From Armillaria gallica (lineage: Eukaryota; Basidiomycota; Agaricomycetes; Agaricales; Physalacriaceae), in contig JBANDB010000013.1 in assembly GCA_037576215.1 (NCBI GenBank), positions 62,001 through 126,000 on the forward strand: a stretch of DNA of 64,000 bases, written 5' to 3'. The translations under genes were made by a program, and so were the position numbers. Below the pieces are notes generated by a model. That model searched no databases. It was not told the DNA's origin and saw only the letters and a list, made by a program, of their open reading frames with translations. Shown here one piece after another: positions 33,088 to 44,603 of this stretch; within the stretch, counting starts at the first letter, position 1; each line of letters opens with the position of its first letter.

Positions 33088-36000
33088 ATGAAAGAAGTTG
33101 TGCCCTCTCAGGCTCCCAAAGTCATGTATGTAGATCTTACCGAGATGTGCCCAGATGGTCATACTCACAGGAAACAGAAAGAAACTTCAATTCAGTTTAC
33201 TCAATGCCCAGGACACTGTCAAAGTATCTGAATTCGAAGTTACTCATCGGGATCTGTATACCGCCACGGAACGGCTGCCAGTAAAGGATGGTGTCCTTGA
33301 CCGACGTCTCGTGCGTACGTGGTCTTCTGTCGCTTTCTTCTCTTCTAATGGAAGGGTAGGGTACATCCGAGAAAAACGCGTTCTGTGAAACTTGTGGCGA
33401 ATCATCTGTGAATTGCGTTGGTCATTATGCCTATGTCAAACTTGTCGTGCCGGTGTTCCATGTTGGTTTCTTTAAGCATACCATCGACATCCTGCAATGC
33501 ATCTGCAAAGTATGAATCCGTGCTTCGCCACTTTGTTCCATCTGACTGTTATAAAGACTTGCGCTCGTGTTCTTTTGGAGGAAGAGGAACGACGTCCGTT
33601 TCTCAAAAGCTTCCGACGCCCAGATATGGAGAATTATCAGCGAACCAAGCTCCTGAAGACCCTGAAAGCAAAGACAAGAAAGGCAATCTACTGTCCACAT
33701 TGTTCTGCGACGAACGGCATCGTGAAGAAAACCGGTGTACTGAAGATCATTCACGATAAATTCCGCGCCAAGAAAACGGCCGATGAGATGGAACGGTGGA
33801 AGAAAACGTTTTCTTCGGCTGTTGAGGCACAGAAGGAGCTCGGAATGTTTCTGAAAAAGGCCGTGCACGAGGATTTGAATCCGTTGAAGGTTTTGGACTT
33901 GTTCAAGAGGATATCGGATGAGGTGATTTTATCCTGGCTGGATATCTATTCATCTAACTCTTTGTCAGGATTGCGAAATCATGGGACTGCGGCCGTCATT
34001 CGGTAGACCAGAAGAGTTTATCTGGCAGTATATCTCGGTTCCACCTGTCTGCATTCGCCCATCTGTCGCTCAGGATGGCGCATCGAACGAGGATGATCTC
34101 ACCGTCAAGCTAACTGAAATCGTGTTTACAAATGCCCTAATAAAGCAAGGCCTAGCGAAAGGAACACCCACGTTTCAATTTATGGTTCGATCGTCTCTCC
34201 CTGTTTTTCCCTTGCTATCTCACACCACTGTATAGGAACAATGGGAATTTCTTCAGCTCTCCGTCGCTGTCTATGTCAACTCTGAAACTCCAGGTGTTAA
34301 CACTCAACCTGGCCAGAAGCCTATTCGTGGCTTCGTGCAACGTCTCAAGGGAAAGCAAGGCCGTTTTCGTGGGAATCTATCGGGAAAGCGTGTTGATTTC
34401 TCTGGTCGTACCGTCATTTCTCCTGATCCGAATTTGCGAATCGACGAGGTAGCTGTGCCCGAGCGAGTAGCCAAGATTCTCACATATCCAGAGCGTGTTA
34501 CTTCTCATAATGTTGAAATGCTCCGGCGGGCAGTCAGGAATGGTCCAGACGTCCACCCAGGTGCCAATTTTGTCGCAAGGGACACAGTCAAGAAGTTTCT
34601 GAAGTTTGGGAATCGAGATGCAGTTGCCGATGGACTGGCAATTGGTGATGTCGTAGAACGGCATATCATCGACGGGGATATTGTTTTATTCAATCGACAG
34701 CCAAGTTTGCACAAGGTATGTCACTACCATCTACGTTCTTGCTTCTTATGCCAACGCCATCCTAGCTATCCATCATGTGTCATAGGGTATGTTCGCGTAA
34801 TATACCACCAAAGCAAGCTCCTCATATCGGTCTAGGTTAAAGTTCGTCCGTGGAGGTCCTTCCGTCTGAACGAATGTGTATGTGGACCGTATAACGCTGA
34901 TTTTGATGGGGATGAGATGAACTTGCGTCGGTGCTATATTCATCTGGAACACCACAAATTCTGATGTGTTCTACAGACGTACCCCAAACAGAAGAGGCGA
35001 GAACTGAGGCACTGGAACTTATGAGCGTCAAGCACAATCTTGTTACACCTCGTAACGGTGATCCTGTTATCGCCGCCATTCAGGATTTCATTACAGCGTC
35101 CTATCTCATCTCTCGGAAAGACCAGTTTTTCGACCGGCGTCAATTCACTCAGATATGCTGCTATTTTGCTGATGCCAACATACAAATTGATATTCCTCCT
35201 CCAACCATCTGGAAACCGGTCCGGCTTTGGACGGGGAAGCAGATATTCAATGTCTTGATGCGTCCGAACAAACAATCGAAGGTCTTCGTAAATGTGGAGT
35301 CGAAGTGCAATAAATGGGAGGAAGCCAAGGCCGCCAATTATCCAGAGCGGATGCATGTCGTTAAAGATCTTTCACCGAACGATGGTTGGCTCGTTATCGT
35401 CAACAGTGAAATCATGTGCGGAGTCATGGACAAGGCCATTGTTGGTAGCGGAAAGAAGAAATCCATCTTTGGCGTCATTATGCGAGATTATGGCCCTCAT
35501 GAAGCTGCAGCTGCAATGAACCGATTGGCGAAGCTATGCGCTCGATGGCTAGGTACTCAATATCCGTCCATCCTGCTGTCACATATTGCTGACTGTTGGA
35601 CAGCGAATTTCGGGTTCTCTTTGGGAATCAATGATGTTATACCGGGTCCGGAGCTAACCAGAGAGAAGGACAGGCTAGTAGAGCTTGCTTATGCGCAATG
35701 TCTAGAGCATATCGCCCGAGCAAAGAAGGGGCAGCTGGAGAACAAACCAGGATGTAACCAAGAGCAGACTCTTGAAGCGCTCATATCATCGGTTTTGTCA
35801 AAAGTTCGAGAGGAGGTTGGACAAATATGCATGAAGGAGCTCAGCCGCCACAACGCTCCGCTCATCATGGCTACCTGTGGATCGAAGGGTGAGTCAGAAG
35901 TCGAAACCGCGTTGTAGATGCACTGACATTCCTACCAGGTTCCGTCATCAACGTCTCTCAAATGGTTGCCTGTGTCGGCCAACAAATCATAGCTGGCCAT

Positions 36001-38313
36001 CGTGTTCCCGATGGCTTCCAAGACCGATCTTTACCTCACTTCCCCAAGAAATCAAAGGAACCGCCATCCAAAGGATTCGTGCGGAATAGTTTCTACTCTG
36101 GGTTGGTTGCGACGGAATTCCTATTCCATGCCATTTCAGGACGTGAAGGTCTTGTTGATACTGCTGTCAAGACTGCAGAAACTGGGTACATGCAGCGGCG
36201 GCTTATGAAGGCGTTGGAAGATCTCACTACGCAATATGATCTGTCAGTCAGGAATTCAACGGGAGGCGTCGTTCAATTCAAGTATGGCGATGATGGTCTT
36301 GACCCTGCCTGCCTGGAAAGTGACGCTCAGCCTATTGACTTTGAGCGTGCTTGGAGCCATGCATGTGTACGTCATACCCTGCTCGCTATCGAACCGAGCA
36401 CTGATACGACCTTTTAGGCAATTGGGTTATCTGGCGGCAGAGCTTTGCTGCCATATGAAGTCATGGAGATCGTCAACACTGAACTCAACTCGACAAAGTT
36501 CATGGGCGAGTGCACGATGGCGTATCTTGCAACGATCCGCGCGTTTGTTCTTGACCACGTCGTTCTCAGACAAGCTGAGGTCAGGAAGAGCCGTGGTATG
36601 TTCGAAGCACTGGAACGTCATGAAGAATGGGACGAACATACCGATCTGTCTTTGGGAGCTTCTGGTGAGTTGATTACATCTTTTGGCAGTTGTTGGGTAC
36701 CAATTGATTTGAGTAGACGCTGACAAGGCGATCGTGCAAAACAAATCCAAGGTCACTGAATTGCAACTACGGACGTTTTTGGAGCTCTGTTGGTCCAAGT
36801 ATGCAAAGGCTCGCATAGAACCTGGTAAGTCAGCGGATTGTTACCGTACTAGCTGGTCTGATACAAGTTCTTTAGGCTCTACCGTGGGCGCTGTCGGAGC
36901 TCAATCCATTGGTGAACCCGGAACACAGATGACTTTGAAAACTTTCCATTTTGCTGGTGTCGCTTCTATGAACGTTACCCTTGGAGTTCCTCGTATCAAG
37001 GAAATCATCAACGCTGCTAAGAACATCAGCACGCCCATCATCAGTTGCAAGTTGGTTACGTGCGATAGTGAAGCGTCGGCTCGCATTGTGAAAGGACGCC
37101 TTGAGAAGACCCTGCTTGGTGAAGTCCGTCGTCTTGCATTCCGCTGCACCGCACGTCGCTTATCATATACATTTCACCAGATTGCTAGCGTCTTGGAGGA
37201 AGCATGGGCTCCTGAGTACACATACCTTGGCGTGATTGTCGACACAGACGCCATTCAAAAGCTTCAGGTGTGTTGCTGTGCCCCACTCCGTATATATCGC
37301 TAACTGTGTGGTTCAGCTCGAGCTCACTTTGGATGATATCAAGTGGGCCATAGTTGGTGCGAAGAAACTGAAGATTAAACAAGAGGTATGTCTGTTAAGC
37401 CGGAAAAGGGAAGCCGTACTGAATTGTTTTCACCCCAGTCTGTGATTGTCCTTCCACGCAAAAACCGGCTTAGGATATATGTTGACACTGAGGATAAATA
37501 TTACCGATTGCGGGAATTGAAGCGAGGGCTGGCCGACGTTGTCGTGAAGGTAAGACCTTCCGCTCTGTGCATCTGCACGTTCCTAAATGTTATATCAAGG
37601 GTGTCCCTGAAATCCAACGAGCCATTATAAACATCAAGGAAAAGGACGACGCTCGAGGAAAGAAGGGAGACAAGGAACTCCTCGTGGAAGGCTATGGTCT
37701 GAAGAAGTGTATGGTCACAGAGGGTCGGTCCAGCTAGCTTTGACGGCGTCGGCTCCCCTTGAACCTTTCTCTTCCAGGAATCGTCGGAGAGTTCACGACT
37801 TCCAACTCAGTTATTGAGGTTGCGCAAGTGTTGGGTATCGAAGCGGCCCGACGGACAATCATCAACGAAATCCAAACGACTATGAAAGCGCACGACATGA
37901 TTATTGACCCTCGGCATGTCATGCTGCTAGGTGATGTCATGACTTACAAGGTACCTTACTTTCTCACCTCCATCCTTGTCGCTAACTAGTACTTTTCCAG
38001 GGCGAGGTACTAGGCATCACCCGATTCGGAGTTGCAAAAATGAAGGACAGCGTCCTGATGTTGGCGTCCTTTGAGAAGACGACGGACCATCTCTTTGATG
38101 CGGCTGCCTTTGGGAAAAACGATAGTATTTCTGGTGTTTCAGAGAGCATCATCATGGGTAACCCCGCGGCTCATTGTGGGACGTCGATGTCAGTGGTTTT
38201 TCTCTATCTCACATTGATGAAAAGACTCATAGTTTTATTTCAGGCCGGCTTTGTTCTCTAGTGCGCCGACTATTAGCAAGCCGAGGAAATTACTGTTTGA
38301 AGGGGCGTTGTAA
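33088..38313 (+). CDS. RPC1: RNA polymerase III largest subunit RPC1
   Basis: This is the catalytic subunit of RNA polymerase III, which makes tRNA, 5S rRNA and other small RNAs. The start [13 protein letters not shown] leads across an intron into [19 protein letters not shown]. The clamp zinc site reads [14 protein letters not shown] (near 33384) and a second CPHC is near 33700. Next come [20 protein letters not shown] and [20 protein letters not shown]. The catalytic Mg-binding loop [12 protein letters not shown] is intact at 34890-34925, just before a short intron. The bridge-helix region has [20 protein letters not shown] and the trigger loop [20 protein letters not shown]. It ends [18 protein letters not shown] dozen or more introns interrupt the gene; exon phases agree at the joins I checked. 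Nothing suggests a pseudogene. Confidence 0.93.
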
Positions 38314-38589
38314 GATGTATTTAGGTTCTTAGAAGTATTGTTATTTGTATTCCGACTGTACGCTTAATCTTAGATGTATCCATCGCCTTTCAACTATCGC
38401 GAAATTGACCTTCAAGTTGAAGTCGATTCGAAATAAGAACTTGCCGTTTGGAGGCAAAAATCTATGTCGATGTGGTCAGGATGGTCCCAATAGACGTAAA
38501 TGCAATGTCTTGAAAATAGGTAACTAGCTCGACGAGGGAGTTATCTCACTTCAAAGGGGTCTGATAACCGTTAATTTGGTTTCAGTTCC
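38314..38589. other. intergenic region
   Basis: This is the 3' flank of RPC1 up to the first repeat unit. No gene is seen. Confidence 0.5.
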
Positions 38590-39998
38590 CCAGCTGGAGC
38601 TGAGATACGTCTAGGTGTCTGTGACCGTTCGAATGATAGATATCTGGAGGGTGCTTGTGGAGACGCGCATCCGATGCTGGGGTCCACTGTTCGAGGCGGT
38701 GATGCACAAGATCACAACAGGATCATCGTTCGAACTTGACAGCGACCTCAGCCGACGGCAGGGTAGGTCGTGCTTAACGATGGGATCAGCGCCTGTTAAA
38801 TTCAATGAGCCACCTGGGAACCGAAGTGAACCTGAACGGACTCGGCTCTAATGGCAAAAAAAAAACATATACGAACCTTTACCGTTACTGTTACAACAGC
38901 AGATAAAGTCAGTACCAGGCTTGTACCAGGCAAACGGTTGCACGTTCAAGTTGCTACATGCTCGAATCTCGTTGAACAAAATGGTTCGAATCGGAGAGTT
39001 GGGAGTTTGTTTGTGTTACATGCCGCACAGAATAGCTGTTATGTGCTTGATAGTGTGAACGTCGACTAAACTCGATATCCAGAGTGCCTGCTAGGTCTGA
39101 AAGGTGCGTGATGTAAGCTTTAAAGGGAAAACCAGGTCTATTATGTGGAATGCGATGTTCGCCATGAATGTAAGTAGACAAGTACGGCGAGTCATCAACA
39201 GGTTGCTGGTACAAAGCAGCCCAACAGTCAATCTGACTGCGACGCAAATGGCATCTTCGCAAAACCGGCTTGAAGTCACGGAGGACGGCGGCGGCCTTGG
39301 AATTAAATCCAACCGTGGCAAAAAAGAATTATCGAATCCGGAAGTTTATCTGAGGCAAGGTAACCAGAAAATAGGAGTGCCGTGAGGCCAGTCGTAGCTG
39401 CCGTCTTCCGAGACAGGTGCTGAGGGGTCCAAAAATCGAGATAAAAATCTAGAAAATAACGCAGGTATATAGAAAGGTGTAGACCAAGGAAGAAGGCAGC
39501 TGCAAAGGTTCTGAGGTGGCCGGCGACTGGCCAGGACATTCGGACAGTGTTTGTTTGTCCTAGACATTGATGTACACGGATGTACACCAATGTCAAGCCA
39601 CCACCATCCTTGCTCAGTCGTCGAGCTCGCTCTCCTGGTACAGGTTCACGTCTAGGGTCTGTCTACCAAGGCTTGAAGGCGATAGCCTCGATATTTTGGA
39701 AAGAAACAGCAGAACAGTCAATCGTCTCGGAATCAAATCTCTTCGACTTTGCTTTCGCTCCGGACGCCAGCACAGCCTGCACCGCTGCTGTTGAAGGCTT
39801 CTCGACAGATTTTTGCTCATTGCCAGGCCTTCCAGTTCTCGCATGGAGGCTTGCAAGGAGAATTACTGCCCACCGTCGCCTTTTACGACTCTTGGATGCC
39901 AAAAATCAGCCGTCGGTGCTCTTGAACTTGGGAACATAGCAGCAATCTTCCTGGCTTGTCGACAGGTCATCCAGTCCTCAGGTCTATCCGGTTCACAG

Positions 39999-40265
39999 TC
40001 ATTCGCTTAGGGAGCTCAAGATATTCAAGATTCCAGAGACGGTCACAACAGGGCGATTATGTTGAATTGGGTTGGGGGCGCAGTGTCTGGATATAATATT
40101 GAGGTATGTCTTCAGTTTGTTCAGGTCTTGAGGCATCCTCTTGTTCTTGACGATACTTGCAGATAGCATTGGGCCCTTGACGTCCAGACAGATTTTGCAG
40201 CTCTTGCTAGCGCTTGAAGAATATTGAAAGCACACAACGTTGGCCTTATCCTTGGATTCTGGCAA
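39999..40265 (-). pseudogene. conserved frame in repeat unit, F-box/LRR-like remnant (copy A)
   Basis: In all three repeat copies the strand divergent from the small orphan gene keeps a recognisable stretch. One frame reads CKICLDVKGPMLSASIVKNK. The overlapping frame reads EDIPQYYIQTLRPQPNST and LWNLEYLELPKRMTVNRIDL, which looks like the leucine-rich tail of an agaricomycete F-box protein. In A and B that second frame has early stops, while in C it is open over 53627-54064. I treat this as the remnant of a gene carried by the unit rather than a working gene. Confidence 0.35.
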
Positions 40266-40869
40266 TCATGGAGGGGCCTATTGGAGATGACAGTCGGTGT
40301 ACACTTGTAAGCCTTGGTTCACACTGGTGTGGTCTGTGACTCACGAATCGTCACAAGTATGATGTTATTATGTAACGAATGTAACGTCACAATTGGCAGT
40401 GGATTTGGCTCCGTCGGTGTCATTGACAGCGTAGGCGGCACAGATTTAGATAATAAACAAGACCGCCAGGCGTGAGGATAGACAACACAAGCGATAATCC
40501 AAAAGCGACCCCAGAGTAAACAGTTATCAGGCGTCCAAGCTGCCATTCGGTTTCCAGCATAATTCGGGGGTCCAGTCTCGAATTCGAAAGAATGCTTCCA
40601 GCATAAGCATATGGTTTCGTGGCCGGGCGTCTTCGCATCGGATTCATCTTTTGGAACGTGCTCTTCTTACCGGCGCCTCGAAGGAAGACCACGGCACCTG
40701 AAAGAGTGAATGCATCCGCGGGATCAAATTTGAGCTCAATACTCGCCTTGTGTTATTCTGTGTTTACGCCAAACACACCAATATCGAAGCCCAGGCTCAC
40801 TTTAAAAACTGGAGAAGCCGACCGTCAATTCTCCCACCCACGTTCTTTCTTCTCTCTCTCTCTTCTATC

Positions 40870-41381
40870 ATGCCTCCAATCCGGACCCGGGACCATCTCT
40901 TCCCCTCTATGCACTCGGTTCTTCGTCAAGCAGATTATCTCCCTGCGAGTGCGACCATATACTACCAACACATTCCACTGCCCTCCTTCGTCTTTCGATA
41001 CGAGCCTTATGGTCACGCGTACTTCAACCGAAATCATCCCCTGATGGTGCGCACACTTGCTGCGATTCAGGCCATTTTATTCAGCTGAAATTTTACAGAC
41101 CGCGACTCATGACGGAGATATCGACTGGGACGACCGTGTTTATTTTACTGTGGCCCTCGTGAGTGACCTAGCACTTGTTGCGACTGCAGATTCTCACTGG
41201 TATGGCTTCAGCCCACGAAGGATGAGGTCGCTCTCGAGGAGCCCGAACCTCCTCGCGTTGGACGCCTATCTGTTCTTTTCCTAGTGAGGACTCATCTCAT
41301 TCGTTCTGGTCCACCCGCTAATCTGATTAGGAACTAGCTCTTGCTGTCACTCGTCGTCTGCACCTCACTCGTTTGGGGTAA
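40870..41381 (+). CDS. orphan 119-residue protein, repeat-unit gene copy A
   Basis: Four exons: 40870-41046, 41099-41158, 41212-41283 and 41331-41381, all in phase 0 with GT..AG introns of 47-53 nt. The protein starts MPPIRTRDHLFPSMHSVLRQ and has YYQHIPLPSFVFRYEPYGHA and YFNRNHPLM. Exon 2 gives TATHDGDIDWDDRVYFTVAL, exon 3 PTKDEVALEEPEPPRVGRLS, and exon 4 ELALAVTRRLHLTRLG. No signal peptide, membrane segment or known motif is seen. Upstream there is a TTTAAAA element and a long CT tract directly before the ATG, like other fungal promoters. Indels between the copies fall in introns or are multiples of three, which argues for a coding gene. Function is unknown. Confidence 0.7.
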
Positions 41382-41636
41382 GCATCACCCCGATATCAGA
41401 AGCATCATACAAAAATCCTGTTGGGGCTGCCCAGCACTGTCTTAAATTTTCATCACCAAGCCGATCCTCCGCTCTGCTACAATCCTTCTTGGTTCTCCGG
41501 TCATTGTCAAATGTATTGTTACGCCATCTGTGTTTATTAGCTTTGTTATCACTGTACATTTACTCCTTCAATTGCACATACACTTGCCATTGCTCAAGCA
41601 CCACTGCTGTGACTTCAAGCATCCGTATGTTCAAAA

Positions 41637-42196
41637 ATGACTAAGTAGGTGGGCTACGCTCTTTATCTTGCTGGAAAAATCGTCTGCTCAGAGTTGTTGA
41701 TTAGCAAAGTAAGCGCGACTTGCACTAGCATTATCGGCGATGAATTTCTTCCAGAAATATAACTGGAGAATAAATAACAAAATGAGGAGGACTAGCGTGG
41801 TGCAAAAATAAAAATAAAAGTCCAGAAGATGTACGAGGAAAGAGGAAAGAGGAAAGAGGGCGTTTAGAAGACCGAACAAGTAACCTTCTGTGACAAAAGG
41901 CAAATTACCATGTCTGTGTCTATCGGTAGCTTCACTCCTGCCTTGCAGAGGGAGATTCCTAGCAAGATATCAAAATAACCACCTCGACGTCTTGGAATGA
42001 AATAGAGGGACGGCCCATAGTCCCGAAATGAAGCCTTTGTCACTACAGACCTTGCATTATCGATTTCGCTTGGCAAAACTTTTCGACAGTACTTGCCAGT
42101 CGTCCGGTGCGCGCACCAACCAGATGACCGTGGCAAACGATAAAATTTACGAAAATGCATTAACATTTCTAAAGGGAAAGCTGCGTAATCTTGCGT
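41637..42196. other. region between repeat A and the F-box gene
   Basis: Open frames exist on both strands; on the minus strand 42166-41864 reads RSVVTKASFRDYGPSLYFIP. I do not recognise a family and could not join it to the neighbouring gene. AT-rich sequence fills 41740-41830. Confidence 0.35.
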
Positions 42197-43317
42197 TCAT
42201 ACCATTGACACCAACTCCTCGGAGCCATCGTTATTCTGAGCCTGTAGGAGGGAGATGTGAGCCTATACTATGGACTGAACAGATGCACGTACGATTTTCT
42301 TTGCCGGGAAAGGGTGTGCCAAGACCAGGGTTCTTTGATTGGTGGTAAGGGTTCGTTGTTGGTAATAGGCGTTATCTTCAAGCTCCAAGATGCTTCTCCA
42401 CATGTGACTCTCAATCGCGCTGGAACCTTTGAGAGCCCAAAGCGCGTCCTCGTATAAGTCGTAAAAGTAATTCTTGAGATCTAAGAGACATCAAGCAGCT
42501 AAAATAGCGGGAAAAAAAGCGTCTTACTCATAGGCGGTCCTGCGGCTTTCCGGAAGCGATAATTTATGTCCCACAGGTCACCCTCTCGTTCTTGGAAGCG
42601 AATGCAATTGCTGAAATAACGGACGCCCTCAGAGTATGTCGAGCCTGTCGCTGCAGAGGTGACAGAGGGAGAGCTCCATATGGTCATGAACTGCGAGCAG
42701 CATTGGACCATGTCGCAAGTATACTCAACAAGGAAAACACTCCATGTCGTGAGAAGGCGGAATGGGTCGTATTCCAGGAAATCTGGTGGATCGTCAACAG
42801 CAACGTGCCAATCCACAGGAAGCGCACTGAGACGCGTCGTGGATTGATTGAGCGCTATGGAAACCCGAGTCCGGACGAGCTGTCGACGAGACAAGAAAGG
42901 GCGACCCGTTCCAATGCGAAACCTGGTTTGGAGGTGGATGTACTGGATATTCGGGAAACATTTGCGAAGTCCGGTGTAATTTGGCAAGCTGCAGAAGACT
43001 GAATACGGATGCATGGCGGTGTCGTTGTTAGATTTGATGAGGTCAACATGGCAGGTGATGGTACGGGCAGATTCTGGGAGAGAAGAGCGATATACGACGG
43101 ATTTTGTGGAACGAACGATGGAGCAGAGATGGAGAAGATAGGCGAGCGTTGGAACGTAGATGTCTCTGGAAGTAACACGCGCATACACGTCGCGCCACAC
43201 AGTGCTGATGAGAGGACATGCCGTCATAAACGCGATCCGGTCCTCTGAGGCGTGCTCGCCGAACCAAAACTCGGAGACGATGGCCTCGACGAGCTCAAAG
43301 GGCAGCTGGTCGTCCAT
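42197..43317 (-). CDS. F-box protein, 340 residues
   Basis: Three exons: 43317-42528, 42480-42293 and 42241-42197, with introns of 47 and 51 nt and a total divisible by three. The start is MDDQLPFELVEAIVSEFWFG, an F-box-like opening, followed by ACPLISTVWRDVYARVTSRD. The central part (RTITCHVDLIKSNNDT, FPNIQYIHLQTRF) is typical of diverged agaricomycete F-box proteins. Exon 2 continues LKNYFYDLYEDALWALKGSS and ESHMWRSILELEDNAYYQQR. Exon 3 ends AQNNDGSEELVSMV. An SCF substrate-receptor role is inferred from the family. It lies inside the A-B inverted repeat. Confidence 0.68.
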
Positions 43318-43502
43318 CGTGGTTGGAAGCAAACAGAAGCTAACCAATTCGAACTTGAAAATAATTTAATTTAAGGTCTCAGTCCATCACGTGTATACAG
43401 CGGGTGATGTCATCATTGACGCGCGCGAGTCTAAGTGTCGGAGTGGAGTCTATCCTTCGAACTCGGCGGAGGTCGGATTAATCCTATCTGGACTCTTCCA
43501 CC

Positions 43503-44395
43503 ATGTCACCCAAATACGCAACCGGCCTAAGCGCCATCACTTCTTGGGCGAGTTGTTTAGGTACGCGAGCAGAGGTCCGTCTCGCCAATACTCAATCTCC
43601 AATATAGCGTTTTCGGCGATAAACAGCATACTCTCTTTCATTCTAAACATGTTCGCTGTAAGCCCCAGCTCCAAGTTTCGCAGGATTTCAACTCACAGCA
43701 CGGACAGTCCACAGTCAACTGGTCCATCATGATTGTCATTTCCGCGTCTTCTGCTATATCCGAGTCAAGATGTTGGCGTGATCCAATGGACGTAGCTGGC
43801 AATCTCATTCTCGACGCCTTTTCCACATTCCTCGCTATGACGGGCCTTTACCAGATACTGAAGGAGGCGTTCGTAGCGGTAAGTTCTTCTTTCGACCCGT
43901 TCCAAATATGCTTTAATCAACAGCTTAAAGCTGTTGAAATTTGACGTCTGGATGCTGCGAGATAACATTAGGGGCCAGATGTACGCCATCCAAGCAATAG
44001 GAAACATCCCCGCAATTCCGCAACCCTTTCAAATGTGTACGGAAGGATATCGATCGCAAGTCTATTCGTCCGTCCAAATTAGCAGAAAACCTTAACAGTC
44101 TTTTAGGTCGCAAGCGGACGTACTCAACTCACTTGAAATCCTCTATTCGTTCATCATCACGCCGTCGACCCGCGTAAGAGATCTGATCGAGGTTAACAAG
44201 GTCCTGCAAGCGTACAAAGAAAGATTGTCGCATCTACAGAACAGTTACAAGGCGATGTGTCAGGGTCTTAGTTTCACTTCTGAGGATGATGCACGCATGA
44301 CGATGGCAGAAAAGTGGTCTGGAGCGATACGAGGTTGGCAACCACCTTCATTGCCAGAAGCACTCGTGGGGCAGGAAGGAGAAAAAACCGTCTAG
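43503..44395 (+). CDS. orphan five-exon protein with hydrophobic segments, 237 residues
   Basis: Exons 43503-43560, 43608-43657, 43699-43878, 43931-44067 and 44107-44395 join in phase and total 714 nt including the stop. The protein opens MSPKYATGLSAITSWASCL and continues AFSAINSILSFILNMFA, a hydrophobic stretch. It then has STVNWSIMIVISASSAISES and AGNLILDAFSTFLAMTGLYQ, possibly membrane-associated. The C-terminal half is helical and polar: VRDLIEVNKVLQAYKERLSH, QNSYKAMCQGLSFTSEDDAR, GAIRGWQPPSLPEALVGQEG. No family is recognised. The 39-nt fourth intron is short, so that join is the least certain. It lies inside the A-B inverted repeat, divergent from the F-box gene. Confidence 0.55.
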
Positions 44396-44603
44396 CAGTC
44401 CCTTTCAGATAGAAGCAACGCCCACATTTAGACAACAGGTAGTATAGGGCCTTGAACGAAATTTGTATTCTATTGAGCATCTTTAGCGAGCGCGAAAAAA
44501 AAGATTCTTCAAAGACCTACCGTACGCTAGTACACACCGAAAATAGAAGTGACACAAAGTAGAAGTCCATTCCGACTCGTTCAGTAGAAATGGCCCACAC
44601 GCA

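Larger units (their letters stand above)
38590..41636. repeat. 3-kb repeat unit, copy A
   Basis: Copy A of a unit also present inverted at 44604-47600 (B) and, shortened at its left end, at about 53110-55579 (C). Shared landmarks are GCAAAACCGGCTT (39259), CAACCGTGGCAAAAAAGAAT (39311), CCAAAAATCGAGATAAAAAT (39430), a CT-rich leader before ATGCC (40870), and the common end CTTCAAGCATCCG (41613). The left edge agrees with B to about 38590. The right edge stops within about ten bases of the same point in all three copies. No terminal inverted repeats or target-site duplication were found by eye. Confidence 0.85.

Noticed and set aside
41159..41211. Apparent one-base frameshift between copies of the repeat-unit orphan gene
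   Set aside because: The length difference falls within a segment with GT..AG ends of 53-54 nt. Removing it as an intron restores the same frame in all copies.
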